DNA from: CAZCAC01 sp964496575
GTDB lineage: Bacteria; Planctomycetota; UBA1135; GCA-002686595
NCBI GenBank assembly: GCA_964496575.1
Contig: CAZCAC010000143.1
Location: forward strand, 1-19,785
Direction: 5' to 3'
DNA length: 19,785 bases
Shown here piece after piece: positions 1-7,861 of the stretch (its first letter is position 1; each line of letters opens with the position of its first letter). The notes beneath the pieces are model-generated. The model made no database searches. It was given only the letters and a program-made list of their open reading frames with translations, and was not told where the DNA came from. The position numbers and the translations under genes were made by a program.

Positions 1-17
1 GGCCCCTTCGAGGGGCC
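1..17 (+). terminator. Terminator hairpin of an unseen upstream gene
   Basis: GGCCCC and GGGGCC form a perfect 6-bp GC stem around a TTCGA loop, followed by TTCCTC. This looks like an intrinsic terminator, weak in U's, for a plus-strand gene lying left of the window. It sits only 37 bases before the next start codon. Confidence 0.5.
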
Positions 18-26
18 TTCCTCAAG

Positions 27-45
27 CCGCCCGCTATGCGGGCGG
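27..45 (+). other. Perfect 8-bp hairpin just upstream of the pilin-like gene
   Basis: CCGCCCGC and GCGGGCGG pair perfectly around a TAT loop. The stem ends nine bases before the ATG at 55, where a Shine-Dalgarno sequence would lie, and no AGGAGG-like sequence is present. It may be a second terminator stem or a structure in the leader of the next gene. Its role is unknown. Confidence 0.4.
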
Positions 46-54
46 TACCTGACT

Positions 55-1857
55 ATGAAGCAGTGGCGGAACACAGGCCACAAGGCTCGGCAGGGAATGG
101 CGCTGGTTGCCGCTCTGATCTCGGCCTTCGTGGCCGTGGGCATGGTATCCGTGTTGTTGACTCTCGCTCGAGCGTCCAACACCAAAGCGGACGTCGAGCG
201 CCATCGCTCGCAGGCGCGCTACCTGGCGGAAGGTGCCGTCGAGGCGGCCAAGAAGGAAGTACAGACCGCGATCGCCAACTGGGAGGACGTACCCACCAGC
301 GGCTTCGCGACCATGAACGGGCAACAAACCGGCTACAGCGTGACTCCGACCGGCCTGGACCAGGTGGTCGCCGACAGCGCCGGGATCCAGACCCTGGTCA
401 CCGGCTACGAGATCCTGGCCACCGGCCGCAGTCAGCGCAGCACCGCTCAGGTACACCGGATCATCAACGCGCGAGCGACGCCGATCTTCCAGTTCGCCGT
501 CTTCTACACCGACGATCTGGAGATCAACCCCGGACCGAGCATGACCCTCGGGGGACGGGTGCACTCCAACGCGGACATGTACCTCGGCTGCAACAACACG
601 CTGACGGTCAATACGAACTACCTTCGCGCCGTCGGCGGCATGTACCGCGAGCGCAAGGACAATCCCGGCGTATCGAGCGGAACAGTCAACGTGCGCAAGT
701 GGGTGGAGAATCCCTACGACCCCACCGAGCCGGAAGAGTACGTGAAGATGTACAGCAAGTCCCAGATGGACGGCGAAGGGGTGCCGACCATCTCGGGCTA
801 CGACTGCAACTTCACCGGCGGCCTGGACCTCAACGGGGACGAGGACTTCGACGACCCGGGCGAGTGGTTGCCGTGGGCCCCGGGGGCGCTCGACTTCTGG
901 CAGCCGCCGGACGGCTACGCGGGCGGTGAGGGCAACACGGTGATGAACCAGGATCACCGCGTGGGTGAGGCCGTCGTGCCGAAGATCGGTTCGATCGCGA
1001 TGTTCGAGGAGGACGACGGCGGCTCCTACGTCTACGACGAGGACGCGCAGCAGTACATCTCGGTGCCCGCGGGCACGGGAACGCACGATCGCGGTTTCTT
1101 CCACGAGAACGCGGACCTGGTGGTGATCACGAATGACGACGGCAGCTGGGACGCTTTCGACGGGAATGGCTTCTCGGTGAAGGGCTCACTGGCCGGCGCC
1201 ATCACCCAGACCGACATCTATGACGCTCGACAGGCGGATGGCAGTGGTGGCCGTACTCCGGTCACCGAGATCGATCTCGCCGCGCTGGGGGCTTCCGGGG
1301 TCTTTCCGCCGAACGGTTTGCTCTACGCTTCACACTACGGGATGGGTGAGGGAACCGACGCGAAGGGCGTGATCCTGACCAATGGCTCCGAGCTGTCGGC
1401 GCCGCTCAACGTGGTCAGCGAAGGGGCGGTCTACATCGAGGGGGACTACAACACCGTGGACAAGAAGGGTGCCGCCGTGATCGGCGATGCGGTGAGCCTG
1501 CTCTCCACCGCCTGGGACGGATCGAAGGGACCGGGAGTGCTTCCAGTCGCCGACCACACCACCTACAACGTGGCGATCGTGACCGGCAATCACGAGACCT
1601 TCGTAGGGGACTACAACGGCGGCCTGGAGAACCTGCCGCGATTCCACGAGAACTGGGGCAGTAAGAACTGCAACATCGTCGGGTCCTTCGTGAACACCTG
1701 GTACAGCCGGTACGCGACGGGGAAGTGGGTCTACGGCAGCGATCGCTACAAGGCTCCGCGCCGGAACTGGCACTACGACACGGCGTTCAACAACGTGGCG
1801 AACCTCCCGCCGTTCACGCCGATGGCGGTTTCGGCGGAGGATGTGGTGACCTGGTAG
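55..1857 (+). CDS. PilX-like minor pilin/pseudopilin with large ectodomain
   Basis: The product is 600 aa. A short basic N-terminus (residues 1-13) leads to QG-MALV at 13-18 and one hydrophobic helix (about 15-38). An amphipathic stretch with SQARYLAEGAVEAAKKEV follows. This is the layout of PilX/GspK-type pilins: a prepilin-peptidase-like Gly before a hydrophobic helix, with no Glu at position +5. The remaining ~530 residues are a hydrophilic, Gly/Asp/Tyr-rich ectodomain with no family I can name. It would sit in the inner membrane or at the tip of a type IV pilus or type II secretion pseudopilus. No other pilus genes lie nearby. The frame stays open to the window edge, but the ATG at 55 gives the expected pilin-like N-terminus. 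TAG stop. The pilin-like N-terminus is fairly certain; the function is not. Confidence 0.72.
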   Translation: MKQWRNTGHKARQGMALVAALISAFVAVGMVSVLLTLARASNTKADVERHRSQARYLAEGAVEAAKKEVQTAIANWEDVPTSGFATMNGQQTGYSVTPTGLDQVVADSAGIQTLVTGYEILATGRSQRSTAQVHRIINARATPIFQFAVFYTDDLEINPGPSMTLGGRVHSNADMYLGCNNTLTVNTNYLRAVGGMYRERKDNPGVSSGTVNVRKWVENPYDPTEPEEYVKMYSKSQMDGEGVPTISGYDCNFTGGLDLNGDEDFDDPGEWLPWAPGALDFWQPPDGYAGGEGNTVMNQDHRVGEAVVPKIGSIAMFEEDDGGSYVYDEDAQQYISVPAGTGTHDRGFFHENADLVVITNDDGSWDAFDGNGFSVKGSLAGAITQTDIYDARQADGSGGRTPVTEIDLAALGASGVFPPNGLLYASHYGMGEGTDAKGVILTNGSELSAPLNVVSEGAVYIEGDYNTVDKKGAAVIGDAVSLLSTAWDGSKGPGVLPVADHTTYNVAIVTGNHETFVGDYNGGLENLPRFHENWGSKNCNIVGSFVNTWYSRYATGKWVYGSDRYKAPRRNWHYDTAFNNVANLPPFTPMAVSAEDVVTW

Positions 1858-1885
1858 GTAGACAGGCCAACAGTGCAATCAGGGA

Positions 1886-1918
1886 GGCGGCCGCGACTTT
1901 CGCGGCCGCCTTTCCTTT
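1886..1918 (+). terminator. Rho-independent terminator after the pilin-like gene
   Basis: A perfect 10-bp stem, GGCGGCCGCG (1886-1895) with CGCGGCCGCC (1901-1910), encloses a 5-base loop and is followed by TTTCCTTT. It begins 28 bases after the TAG of the pilin-like gene and separates it from the transporter operon. It also argues against the longer upstream GTG start of the transporter at 1873. Confidence 0.8.
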
Positions 1919-1977
1919 GGGCACTCACCGATACCGTATCCTTGGTGGCTCCCGGAATGGCGAGACCAGGAGACGGA

Positions 1978-2553
1978 GTGATCACGACCGAAGAACAGAG
2001 GACCCCTCCCCGCACCACCCTCTGGTACATGACCGGCATCTGCCTCTCCGCCGCGCTGGGGGGCTTTCTCTTCGGCTTCGACACCGCGGTCGCCTCGGGC
2101 ACGATCGGCTTCCTGAAGAGCCAGTTCAAGCTCTCGCCGGGGATGGAAGGGTGGATCATGAGCTCGGCGCTCGCCGGGTGCATCCCCGGGGCGGCGCTCG
2201 CCGGGGTGCTCAGCGATCGCTTCGGGCGGAGGCGGATGCTGATCGTCTCGGCCTTTCTGTTCCTCCTCTCGGCGATCGGTTCGGCGATCCCCGAGACACC
2301 GACACAGCTGGTGATCGCCCGGCTCGTCGGAGGCTTCGGCGTCGGGACCGCCGCGATGGTCGCGCCGATCTACATCTCCGAGCTCTCGCCACCGCGCCTC
2401 CGCGGCCGCTTCGTCTCGCTCTACCAGCTCGCGATCACGCTGGGGATCCTCTGCTCCTACCTCTCCAATACGCTGTTGCTCGGGATTGCCGAGCGCGGTG
2501 CGGAGACGGCGGGGGAGGGCTTCTTCCAGAAGATCTTCGTCCACGAAGTCTGA
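1978..2553 (+). CDS. MFS sugar porter, N-terminal part (ends at in-frame TGA)
   Basis: This encodes the first 191 residues of a sugar-porter-type MFS transporter, roughly TM1-TM5. Visible family motifs are GGFLFGFDTAVASG in TM1, the loop motif GVLSDRFGRRRM, and ELSPPRLRGRFVSLYQ after TM4. The GTG at 1978 is chosen because AGGAG (1968-1972) lies five bases upstream; an ATG at 1957 is a weaker in-frame alternative. The frame ends at TGA 2551-2553, but the same frame resumes at once with the rest of the protein. In relatives such as XylE this position reads W-R-x-M-F before TM6, so TGA replaces a conserved Trp codon (TGG). A 191-residue half transporter should not work alone. It heads an operon with the alpha-mannosidase. 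Confidence 0.75.
   Translation: MITTEEQRTPPRTTLWYMTGICLSAALGGFLFGFDTAVASGTIGFLKSQFKLSPGMEGWIMSSALAGCIPGAALAGVLSDRFGRRRMLIVSAFLFLLSAIGSAIPETPTQLVIARLVGGFGVGTAAMVAPIYISELSPPRLRGRFVSLYQLAITLGILCSYLSNTLLLGIAERGAETAGEGFFQKIFVHEV
2551..2553 (+). other. In-frame TGA at the conserved Trp of the MFS transporter
   Basis: The codons read GTC-TGA-CGT-GGA-ATG, giving V-stop-R-G-M-F where sugar porters have W-R-x-M-F. A single G-to-A change of TGG would produce it. The next base is C, a context known to favour UGA readthrough. The frame does not change across the site. Confidence 0.85.
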
Positions 2554-2559
2554 CGTGGA

Positions 2560-3405
2560 ATGTTCGTCTCGGAGCTTCTCCCGGCGACCCTCTTCCTCGT
2601 CGTGCTCTGCTTCGTCCCCGAGAGCGCGCGCTGGCTCTACCGGGTCCGGAGGGAGGCCGAGTCCGAGGCGATTCTCGAGCGCGTCCTCGGCGAGGAGGAA
2701 GCGCGGCGCGAGATGGAGGAGATCCGCAGCACGATCTCCCACGAAGCCGGCTCGGTGGGCGAGCTCCTCGCCCCCGGGCTGCGCATCGCCCTCTTGATCG
2801 GGATCCTGCTGCCGGTGTTCAACCAGCTCACCGGGATCACCTCGGTGATGTACTACGCACCGACGATCTTCGAGAAGGCCGGTTTCCAGTCCAGCTCGGC
2901 CTTCGGCAGCGCGGCGATCATCGGCTTCGTCAACATGATCTTCACCGGCGTGGCGATCTGGAAGATCGACTCGTTCGGAAGGCGGCCGCTGCTGATGGTC
3001 GGCTTCGGCGCACTGATCCTCGCGCTCGGCTTCATCGGCTGGGAGTACAACCGGCTGAGCGACGGCGAGGCGAGCTCGCTGATGCTCGGGTTGTTCATCT
3101 TCTACATCGTGTTCTTCGCCTCGACGCTGGGGCCCGGGGTCTGGGTCGTGCCGTCGGAGATCTACCCGACGCACATCCGCGGGCGAGGCATGTCGATCTC
3201 GACGCTCACTCTCTTCACCGGCTCGTGGCTGGTCACGCAGACCTTTCCGCTCCTGCGCGAGTCGATCGGCGTGGGCAATACCTTCTTCATCTACGGCGCG
3301 ATGATGATCCCCGCGGTGCTCTTCACCTGGTTCGTCATCCCCGAGACCAAGGGCAAGACCCTCGAGGAGATCGAGCGGTCGTGGAAACGACGGAGCAACA
3401 GCTGA
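2560..3405 (+). CDS. MFS sugar porter, C-terminal part (same frame after TGA)
   Basis: These 281 residues continue the upstream fragment in the same frame and cover roughly TM6-TM12. Motifs in order are SELLPA and PESARWL before the central cytoplasmic loop, NQLTGITSVMYYAPTIF in TM7, a second loop motif with GRRPLL, VPSEIYPTHIRGRG after TM10, and the C-terminal PETKGKTLEEIE signature. With the N-terminal piece and the TGA codon the product would be ~475 aa, normal for the family. The ATG at 2560 has no convincing Shine-Dalgarno sequence, so separate translation is unlikely. The substrate is probably a monosaccharide taken up by proton symport, by analogy with the family. The TGA stop at 3403-3405 overlaps the next gene's ATG, so the two genes are translationally coupled. 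Confidence 0.75.
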   Translation: MFVSELLPATLFLVVLCFVPESARWLYRVRREAESEAILERVLGEEEARREMEEIRSTISHEAGSVGELLAPGLRIALLIGILLPVFNQLTGITSVMYYAPTIFEKAGFQSSSAFGSAAIIGFVNMIFTGVAIWKIDSFGRRPLLMVGFGALILALGFIGWEYNRLSDGEASSLMLGLFIFYIVFFASTLGPGVWVVPSEIYPTHIRGRGMSISTLTLFTGSWLVTQTFPLLRESIGVGNTFFIYGAMMIPAVLFTWFVIPETKGKTLEEIERSWKRRSNS

Positions 3406-6098
3406 TGGTTCTCGCGACGAATCTGTTCCTGAGCGCCGCGCTGCTCGGTGGGCCGGCGGATGACGTTCTGGTGCAGCGAGACGATCTGTTCGCCGCGTCC
3501 GAGGGGTGGCTCGAGGGCTACGCCGAGTCGGTTGGCGGCGAGACGCTCGCCTACCCGCGGCTGCGCCCCGAACGTCCCGTCGCCCTGCTGACCCGCGCGA
3601 CGACGGGCCTGATGGCGATCGAGTGGCGGACCGAGGCGGTGCCTGAGGTCGTGCCCGAAGAAGGCGTCGTCTTCTTCTGGATGGCGGGGATGGCGCTGCA
3701 GGGGCATGGCCAGCGCTTCGATCTCTTCGTGAATGGCGAGCCGCGCCTCCAGTTCGAGAGTGGCGTGGAAGGGGAGTGGGGCGTCGATGGCGTGGGCGGC
3801 GGGCGGCTCGAGTTCTCCGCCTTCACGCGAGACCAGCACCGCGACGGCTTCGGCTACGTCCGCCTCCACGCGCCGCGTGCCTGGGTCACGCCGGGGGAAC
3901 CGCTCGTCCTGCGCGTCGTCGGCGAGGCGGCTGGCGTGGCGACCTGGTTCATGACCTACGAGTGCCCCGATGCCTTGGCACACTTCCGCGCGGAGAGTGA
4001 ACATCAGGGGTGGCTCGACCTGACGGTGAGTGAAACGGCGAGTGGAATGGTGATCATGGTGAACGCCCCGCAGCGGTGGGCGGGGAAGGTGTTCGATCTG
4101 TCCATTGGGAGAGATTACTCGATGGGAACGGAGCTCGTCGTGGGGGAGAGGAGTGCCCGAGCCATCTGTCCTCTTCCCGCCGTGTCGCTCAAGAGGTACA
4201 TCGGCAAGCCGCTGCGCGTCCACCTCGACGACCAGCCGCTGATCGAGAACGCGACGGTCTTCGCCGCGATCGACACCGCCTACATCGCCGCGAAGAGCAT
4301 CGTGCGGATCGGTGCCGACGCGACCGAGGAGGGGCCGTGGACCGTGCGCGTGCGCATGGAGCACCAGCCGGAGCTGGCCGCGGACCTGATCGCCCTCTCC
4401 GACTCACCGCTCGCGAACGGCGAGATCCACATCGTCTCGTCCAGCCACCAGGACATCGCCTGGATGGACAGCCCGCAGCAGTGCATCGAGGACCGTGACG
4501 TGCACATCATCACCCCGGCGCTGGAGGAGCTGCGGGTGAACCCCGACTACCACTTCTGCATGGAGAACGTGCTCTGCCTGCGCGAGTACCTCGAGCGGCA
4601 CCCCGAGTTGCGCGAGGAGATCGCCGGGTTCACCCGACAGGGCCGGATCACCTGGGGCGGGACGTACAACGCACCGTACGAGGAGATGTACTCCGGCGAG
4701 GCACTGGTGCGGCAGTTCTACCTCGGCCGCCGCTGGCTGCGCGAGACGCTGCCGGGGTGCGACGCGATCACCTACTGGAACGTCGACGTGCCCGGACGCA
4801 CGCCGCAGATGCCGCAGCTGATGGCGAAGGCGGGCGTGCCGTACGGCCTGATCAGCCGTCACGAGGAGGGTTTCTTCCGCTGGCTCGCTCCGGACGGCTC
4901 GACGGCGTGGTTCTGGTCGTCGGGGCACTATGGGAATTCGTTCCCGCACCTCGCCAAGGAGTTCTTCGACGCGGCAGGGCACGTCGCCGCGGAAGGGGCG
5001 CAGTGGTCGAACCTGCTGCGCGTCGAAGGAGAGCCGGCGGTGGTGCCGATCCTCTCCGACTGGGACATGGGCAGGCCGGTCGTCTACGAGGAGCTGGTCG
5101 AGCGCTGGACGGGGTTCGATGCGTTGCTCTCCGAGGACGGCACCTGGCGCGAGCTCCGCTTGCCCGAGCTGCGGCATGCGAGCAGCGTCGAGACGATGTC
5201 GGCGATGGCTGCCGCGTACGCCGAGGCGCCGACGATCGCCGGCGAGCGGCCGGCGGTCTGGCTCTACATCCACGGGCCTTCGCACCAGAAGGCGCTGGCC
5301 GCGGCGCGCGAGGGGAGTCGGCTCCTGTGCGAGGCGGAGACGTTCAGCACGGTGCGCTCGCTGCTGGAGGGGAGTTTCGAGAGCTACCCGCAGGCGCGGC
5401 TCACCGAAGGGTGGGAAGCGGCGATCTACCCTGACCACGGCTGGGGAGGGAAGAACGGCCACATCACCGACGCGCTCTTCCTGGAGAAGCTCGAACTCGC
5501 GCGGGATCTGGGGCGTGAGCTCCGCGACGGCGCGATGAGAGCGATCGCGGCGCGAGTGAAGACGGATCCGGAGAAGGGGATCCCGGTGGTGGTGTTCAAT
5601 CCGCTGTCGTGGGAGCGGTCGGGACTGGTCGATGTCGAGCTCGAAGAGGTGCCCGAAGGGAAGCAACCGTACTCGCTCCAGACCGCTGAGGGGAGAGAGA
5701 TCGACTTCCACCTCGTAGCGGTCGGCGTGCCGGATGCAGAGGGGCGACGGGGGTTCCGGCTGAAGTTCTTCGCCCCGGATGTGCCCCGGCTGGGCTACGC
5801 GACCTTCTATCTCGGGGGGACTGCGAACATCGAGTCCCACTTCGACGATTCCGAGGACGTCGAGATCCTCCACCTCGACCGCGAATGGGAGACCGATCAC
5901 TACCGCATTCGTCTCGGCGCCGGAGGCATCGCCGAGCTGTTCGACAAGGAGCTTGGAGTCGATGTGCTCGACACGAGTGAGTGGTTCGGAGGCGAGATCC
6001 TCACGCTTCACTCGGAGGGCCACGGTGCAGGCGAGTTCGCCGACGTCCAGCAGCCGACGCTAGAGGGTCTCGACCGCCTTGCTGCCCATCAACACTGA
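3405..6098 (+). CDS. GH38 alpha-mannosidase, N-terminal and catalytic part
   Basis: This 897-residue piece belongs to a glycoside hydrolase family 38 alpha-mannosidase. Residues 1-20 are hydrophobic and could be an export signal; residues ~25-330 are an extra N-terminal beta-rich region. The catalytic domain starts near 345 with SSSHQDIAWMD, giving zinc ligands His348 and Asp350. WNVDVPGRTPQMPQL contains the nucleophile, Asp461 by family comparison. The middle helical domain (~600-700) and the start of the C-terminal beta domain follow, with the GEFADVQQPT motif. The ATG at 3405 overlaps the transporter stop (TGATG). The frame ends at TGA 6096-6098, while GH38 sequence continues in the same frame. 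The catalytic residues are kept but ~300 residues of the beta domain are cut off, so this product alone is probably unstable. Likely substrate: alpha-mannosides. Confidence 0.82.
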   Translation: MVLATNLFLSAALLGGPADDVLVQRDDLFAASEGWLEGYAESVGGETLAYPRLRPERPVALLTRATTGLMAIEWRTEAVPEVVPEEGVVFFWMAGMALQGHGQRFDLFVNGEPRLQFESGVEGEWGVDGVGGGRLEFSAFTRDQHRDGFGYVRLHAPRAWVTPGEPLVLRVVGEAAGVATWFMTYECPDALAHFRAESEHQGWLDLTVSETASGMVIMVNAPQRWAGKVFDLSIGRDYSMGTELVVGERSARAICPLPAVSLKRYIGKPLRVHLDDQPLIENATVFAAIDTAYIAAKSIVRIGADATEEGPWTVRVRMEHQPELAADLIALSDSPLANGEIHIVSSSHQDIAWMDSPQQCIEDRDVHIITPALEELRVNPDYHFCMENVLCLREYLERHPELREEIAGFTRQGRITWGGTYNAPYEEMYSGEALVRQFYLGRRWLRETLPGCDAITYWNVDVPGRTPQMPQLMAKAGVPYGLISRHEEGFFRWLAPDGSTAWFWSSGHYGNSFPHLAKEFFDAAGHVAAEGAQWSNLLRVEGEPAVVPILSDWDMGRPVVYEELVERWTGFDALLSEDGTWRELRLPELRHASSVETMSAMAAAYAEAPTIAGERPAVWLYIHGPSHQKALAAAREGSRLLCEAETFSTVRSLLEGSFESYPQARLTEGWEAAIYPDHGWGGKNGHITDALFLEKLELARDLGRELRDGAMRAIAARVKTDPEKGIPVVVFNPLSWERSGLVDVELEEVPEGKQPYSLQTAEGREIDFHLVAVGVPDAEGRRGFRLKFFAPDVPRLGYATFYLGGTANIESHFDDSEDVEILHLDREWETDHYRIRLGAGGIAELFDKELGVDVLDTSEWFGGEILTLHSEGHGAGEFADVQQPTLEGLDRLAAHQH
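6096..6098 (+). other. In-frame TGA inside the GH38 mannosidase
   Basis: The frame reads L-A-A-H-Q-H-stop-P-G-S-I-P-D-S-S-P and carries on in the same phase into clear GH38 sequence. Many GH38 proteins have a Trp about here, between the DRL motif and the next beta strand, so TGG-to-TGA is plausible. As at 2551, the base after TGA is C. Confidence 0.7.
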
Positions 6099-6152
6099 CC
6101 GGGGTCGATCCCCGATTCGAGCCCGATCGGCATCGGCCCGTCAGGGATCACG

Positions 6153-6995
6153 GTGCGAGAGCAGGCGACGTTTGCCCACGCCAAGGTGATCCTCGATACG
6201 ACCTTCTTCTGGCACGAGAAGCGCATCGACTTCGACGTGCAGGTCCTCGGCTTCGACGGCACCGAGTACCGCGAGTTCCGCCTCGCCCTGCCGCTGGCGA
6301 TGGAGAACGCGCAGATCGCCTACGAGGTGCCCTTCGGCGTCGTCGAGGTCGGCAGGGACGAGATCCCCGGCGCCGCGGGCGAGCGCTACACGACGCCCTG
6401 CGCCGAGGTCCACCCGCGCGGCATCGGCAACTGGATCAGCGCGTCGAACGACGAGTTCGGCGTCACCCTGAGCTCCAGCGTCGCCGTCGCCGACTGGATC
6501 GACGTGAAGGACCCCACTTCGAAGAAGCCGGTCCTGCAGCCAATCCTGCTCGCCTCGCGCCAGAGCTGCCACGGCGAGGGCCCGCTCTACGCCCAGCCGG
6601 GCGACCATCACTTCCACTTCTCGATGACCTCGCACGCCCCCGGCTGGCGGAACGGCGATCGCTTCGGCAAGGAGGCGAACACACCGCTCCACGCCGTGCG
6701 AACGACGCGCAAGGCGAATGCCGATCTCCCCGAGCGGCACTCCTTCCTCACCCTGCAGCCGGCCAACGTCCTCCTGAGCACCCTCAAGCGGGCCGAGGAC
6801 GGGGACGGCGTGATCGTGCGCATCTTCGACGCCGAAGGTATCGACTCGAAGGCGACGGTGGCGCTCCCCGGCGGCTGGACCGAGGCGCTCTCGACCAATC
6901 TGATCGAGGATGACCAGAGCTCGCTGTCGCTTCGGCAGGGGACGGTGGAGCTGGAGCTCGGCCACCACGCCATCGAGACGCTCCGGTTGAAGTAG
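6153..6995 (+). CDS. GH38 alpha-mannosidase, C-terminal part
   Basis: These 280 residues carry the C-terminal beta domain of the mannosidase, in the same frame as the upstream piece. Family-like stretches are KRIDFDVQVLGFDGTEYREFRLALPL, GEGPLYAQPGDHHFHFS and LQPANVLLSTLKRAEDGDGVIVRIFD. With the upstream part and the TGA codon the full enzyme would be ~1196 residues, at the long end for bacterial GH38 because of the N-terminal extension. The GTG at 6153 has AGGGA five bases upstream, so an independent start is formally possible, but a lone C-terminal domain has no catalytic site. TAG stop. tupA follows after 32 bases. Confidence 0.75.
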   Translation: MREQATFAHAKVILDTTFFWHEKRIDFDVQVLGFDGTEYREFRLALPLAMENAQIAYEVPFGVVEVGRDEIPGAAGERYTTPCAEVHPRGIGNWISASNDEFGVTLSSSVAVADWIDVKDPTSKKPVLQPILLASRQSCHGEGPLYAQPGDHHFHFSMTSHAPGWRNGDRFGKEANTPLHAVRTTRKANADLPERHSFLTLQPANVLLSTLKRAEDGDGVIVRIFDAEGIDSKATVALPGGWTEALSTNLIEDDQSSLSLRQGTVELELGHHAIETLRLK

Positions 6996-7027
6996 CCGTC
7001 GCCGGGTCGGAAGACTAGGATTCGGCC

Positions 7028-7858
7028 ATGAACCGCTGCGCCCTCGTCAAACCCGCGCTGCTGCTTGTTGCGCTCCTCTTCCTCTCCGCCTGCTCGGAGT
7101 CCGCGGGGGCGCGGGTGCGGCTGGCGACGACGACCAGCACGGAGAACTCCGGACTCCTCGCCCACCTCCTGCCGGAGTTCGAGGAGACGGAGGGGATCGA
7201 GGTCCAGGTGATCGCGGTGGGGACTGGCCAGGCGCTGGCGCTCGGCCGGCGCGGGGACGCCGATCTGGTGCTGGTGCACGCCCGTGGGCGGGAGGACGAG
7301 TTCGTCGCCGAGGGGCACGGCACCGAGCGCCGCGACGTGATGTGGAACGACTTCGTCATCGCGGGGCCCGCGACCGATCCGGTCGGTCTGGCCGGGACGA
7401 GGGACGCCATCGGGGCTCTCGAGAAGATCAGAGCCGCGCGGGCGCCGTTTGTCTCGCGCGGCGACGACTCCGGAACGCACACCCGCGAACAACTGCTGTG
7501 GGGGGGGACGAAGGGCGGCAAGGCACCGGCCGGCGAGGAGTACTACCTCGAAGCGGGGCAGGGGATGGGGGCCTGCCTGATCATGGCGGACGAGCGACGC
7601 GCCTACATCCTCACCGACCACGGCACGCTCCTGGCCTTCCAGGATCGGCTGGAGCTCTCGGTCCTCGTCGAGGGATACGAAGCGCTCCGGAATCCGTACG
7701 GTGTCATCGCCGTCAACCCGGAGCGCCACCCCGACGGGAACGCCGACGGTGCGAGGAAGCTCATCGAGTTCCTGACCGCACCGGCGACCCAGAAGCGGAT
7801 CGGCGAGTTCCGCGTCGGCGGGGAGCCGCTCTTCCACCCGGCGCTGCAGGCGGACTGA
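7028..7858 (+). CDS. tupA: Tungstate ABC transporter substrate-binding lipoprotein
   Basis: The 276-aa product is a periplasmic oxyanion-binding protein of the TupA type, which captures tungstate for the TupBC importer. It has a lipoprotein signal with lipobox LSAC (Cys22). The signature ATTTSTENSGLL (~33-44) follows, then VIAVGTGQAL, GDADLVLVHA and VMWNDFVIAGP, all characteristic of TupA. RGDDSGTHTREQLLW lies in the second lobe. AGGA at 7017-7020 sits seven bases before the ATG. tupB starts three bases after the TGA. The family could also bind molybdate, but the TTTSTENSG form favours tungstate. Confidence 0.9.
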   Translation: MNRCALVKPALLLVALLFLSACSESAGARVRLATTTSTENSGLLAHLLPEFEETEGIEVQVIAVGTGQALALGRRGDADLVLVHARGREDEFVAEGHGTERRDVMWNDFVIAGPATDPVGLAGTRDAIGALEKIRAARAPFVSRGDDSGTHTREQLLWGGTKGGKAPAGEEYYLEAGQGMGACLIMADERRAYILTDHGTLLAFQDRLELSVLVEGYEALRNPYGVIAVNPERHPDGNADGARKLIEFLTAPATQKRIGEFRVGGEPLFHPALQAD

Positions 7859-7861
7859 ATC

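Noticed and set aside
2551..2553. TGA as a selenocysteine codon
   Set aside because: The aligned residue is Trp rather than Cys or Sec, and no SECIS-like stem-loop is apparent just downstream. The same reasoning applies to 6096-6098.
1725..3404. Long open frame upstream of the mannosidase start, suggesting a ~1457-residue protein
   Set aside because: Up to 3404 this frame is an Arg/Pro-rich shadow of the pilin and transporter genes. Real GH38-type sequence begins at the ATG overlapping the transporter stop.
6099..6125. tRNA-like GGGGTCGATCCCC motif after the mannosidase TGA
   Set aside because: Only a short self-complementary stretch resembling a T-arm. No acceptor, D or anticodon arms can be drawn around it.
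1978..6995. Genome-wide UGA-to-Trp code change
   Set aside because: UGA cleanly ends the transporter, tupA, tupB, tupC, usp and the secreted gene at sensible places, with start overlaps, so it functions as a stop.
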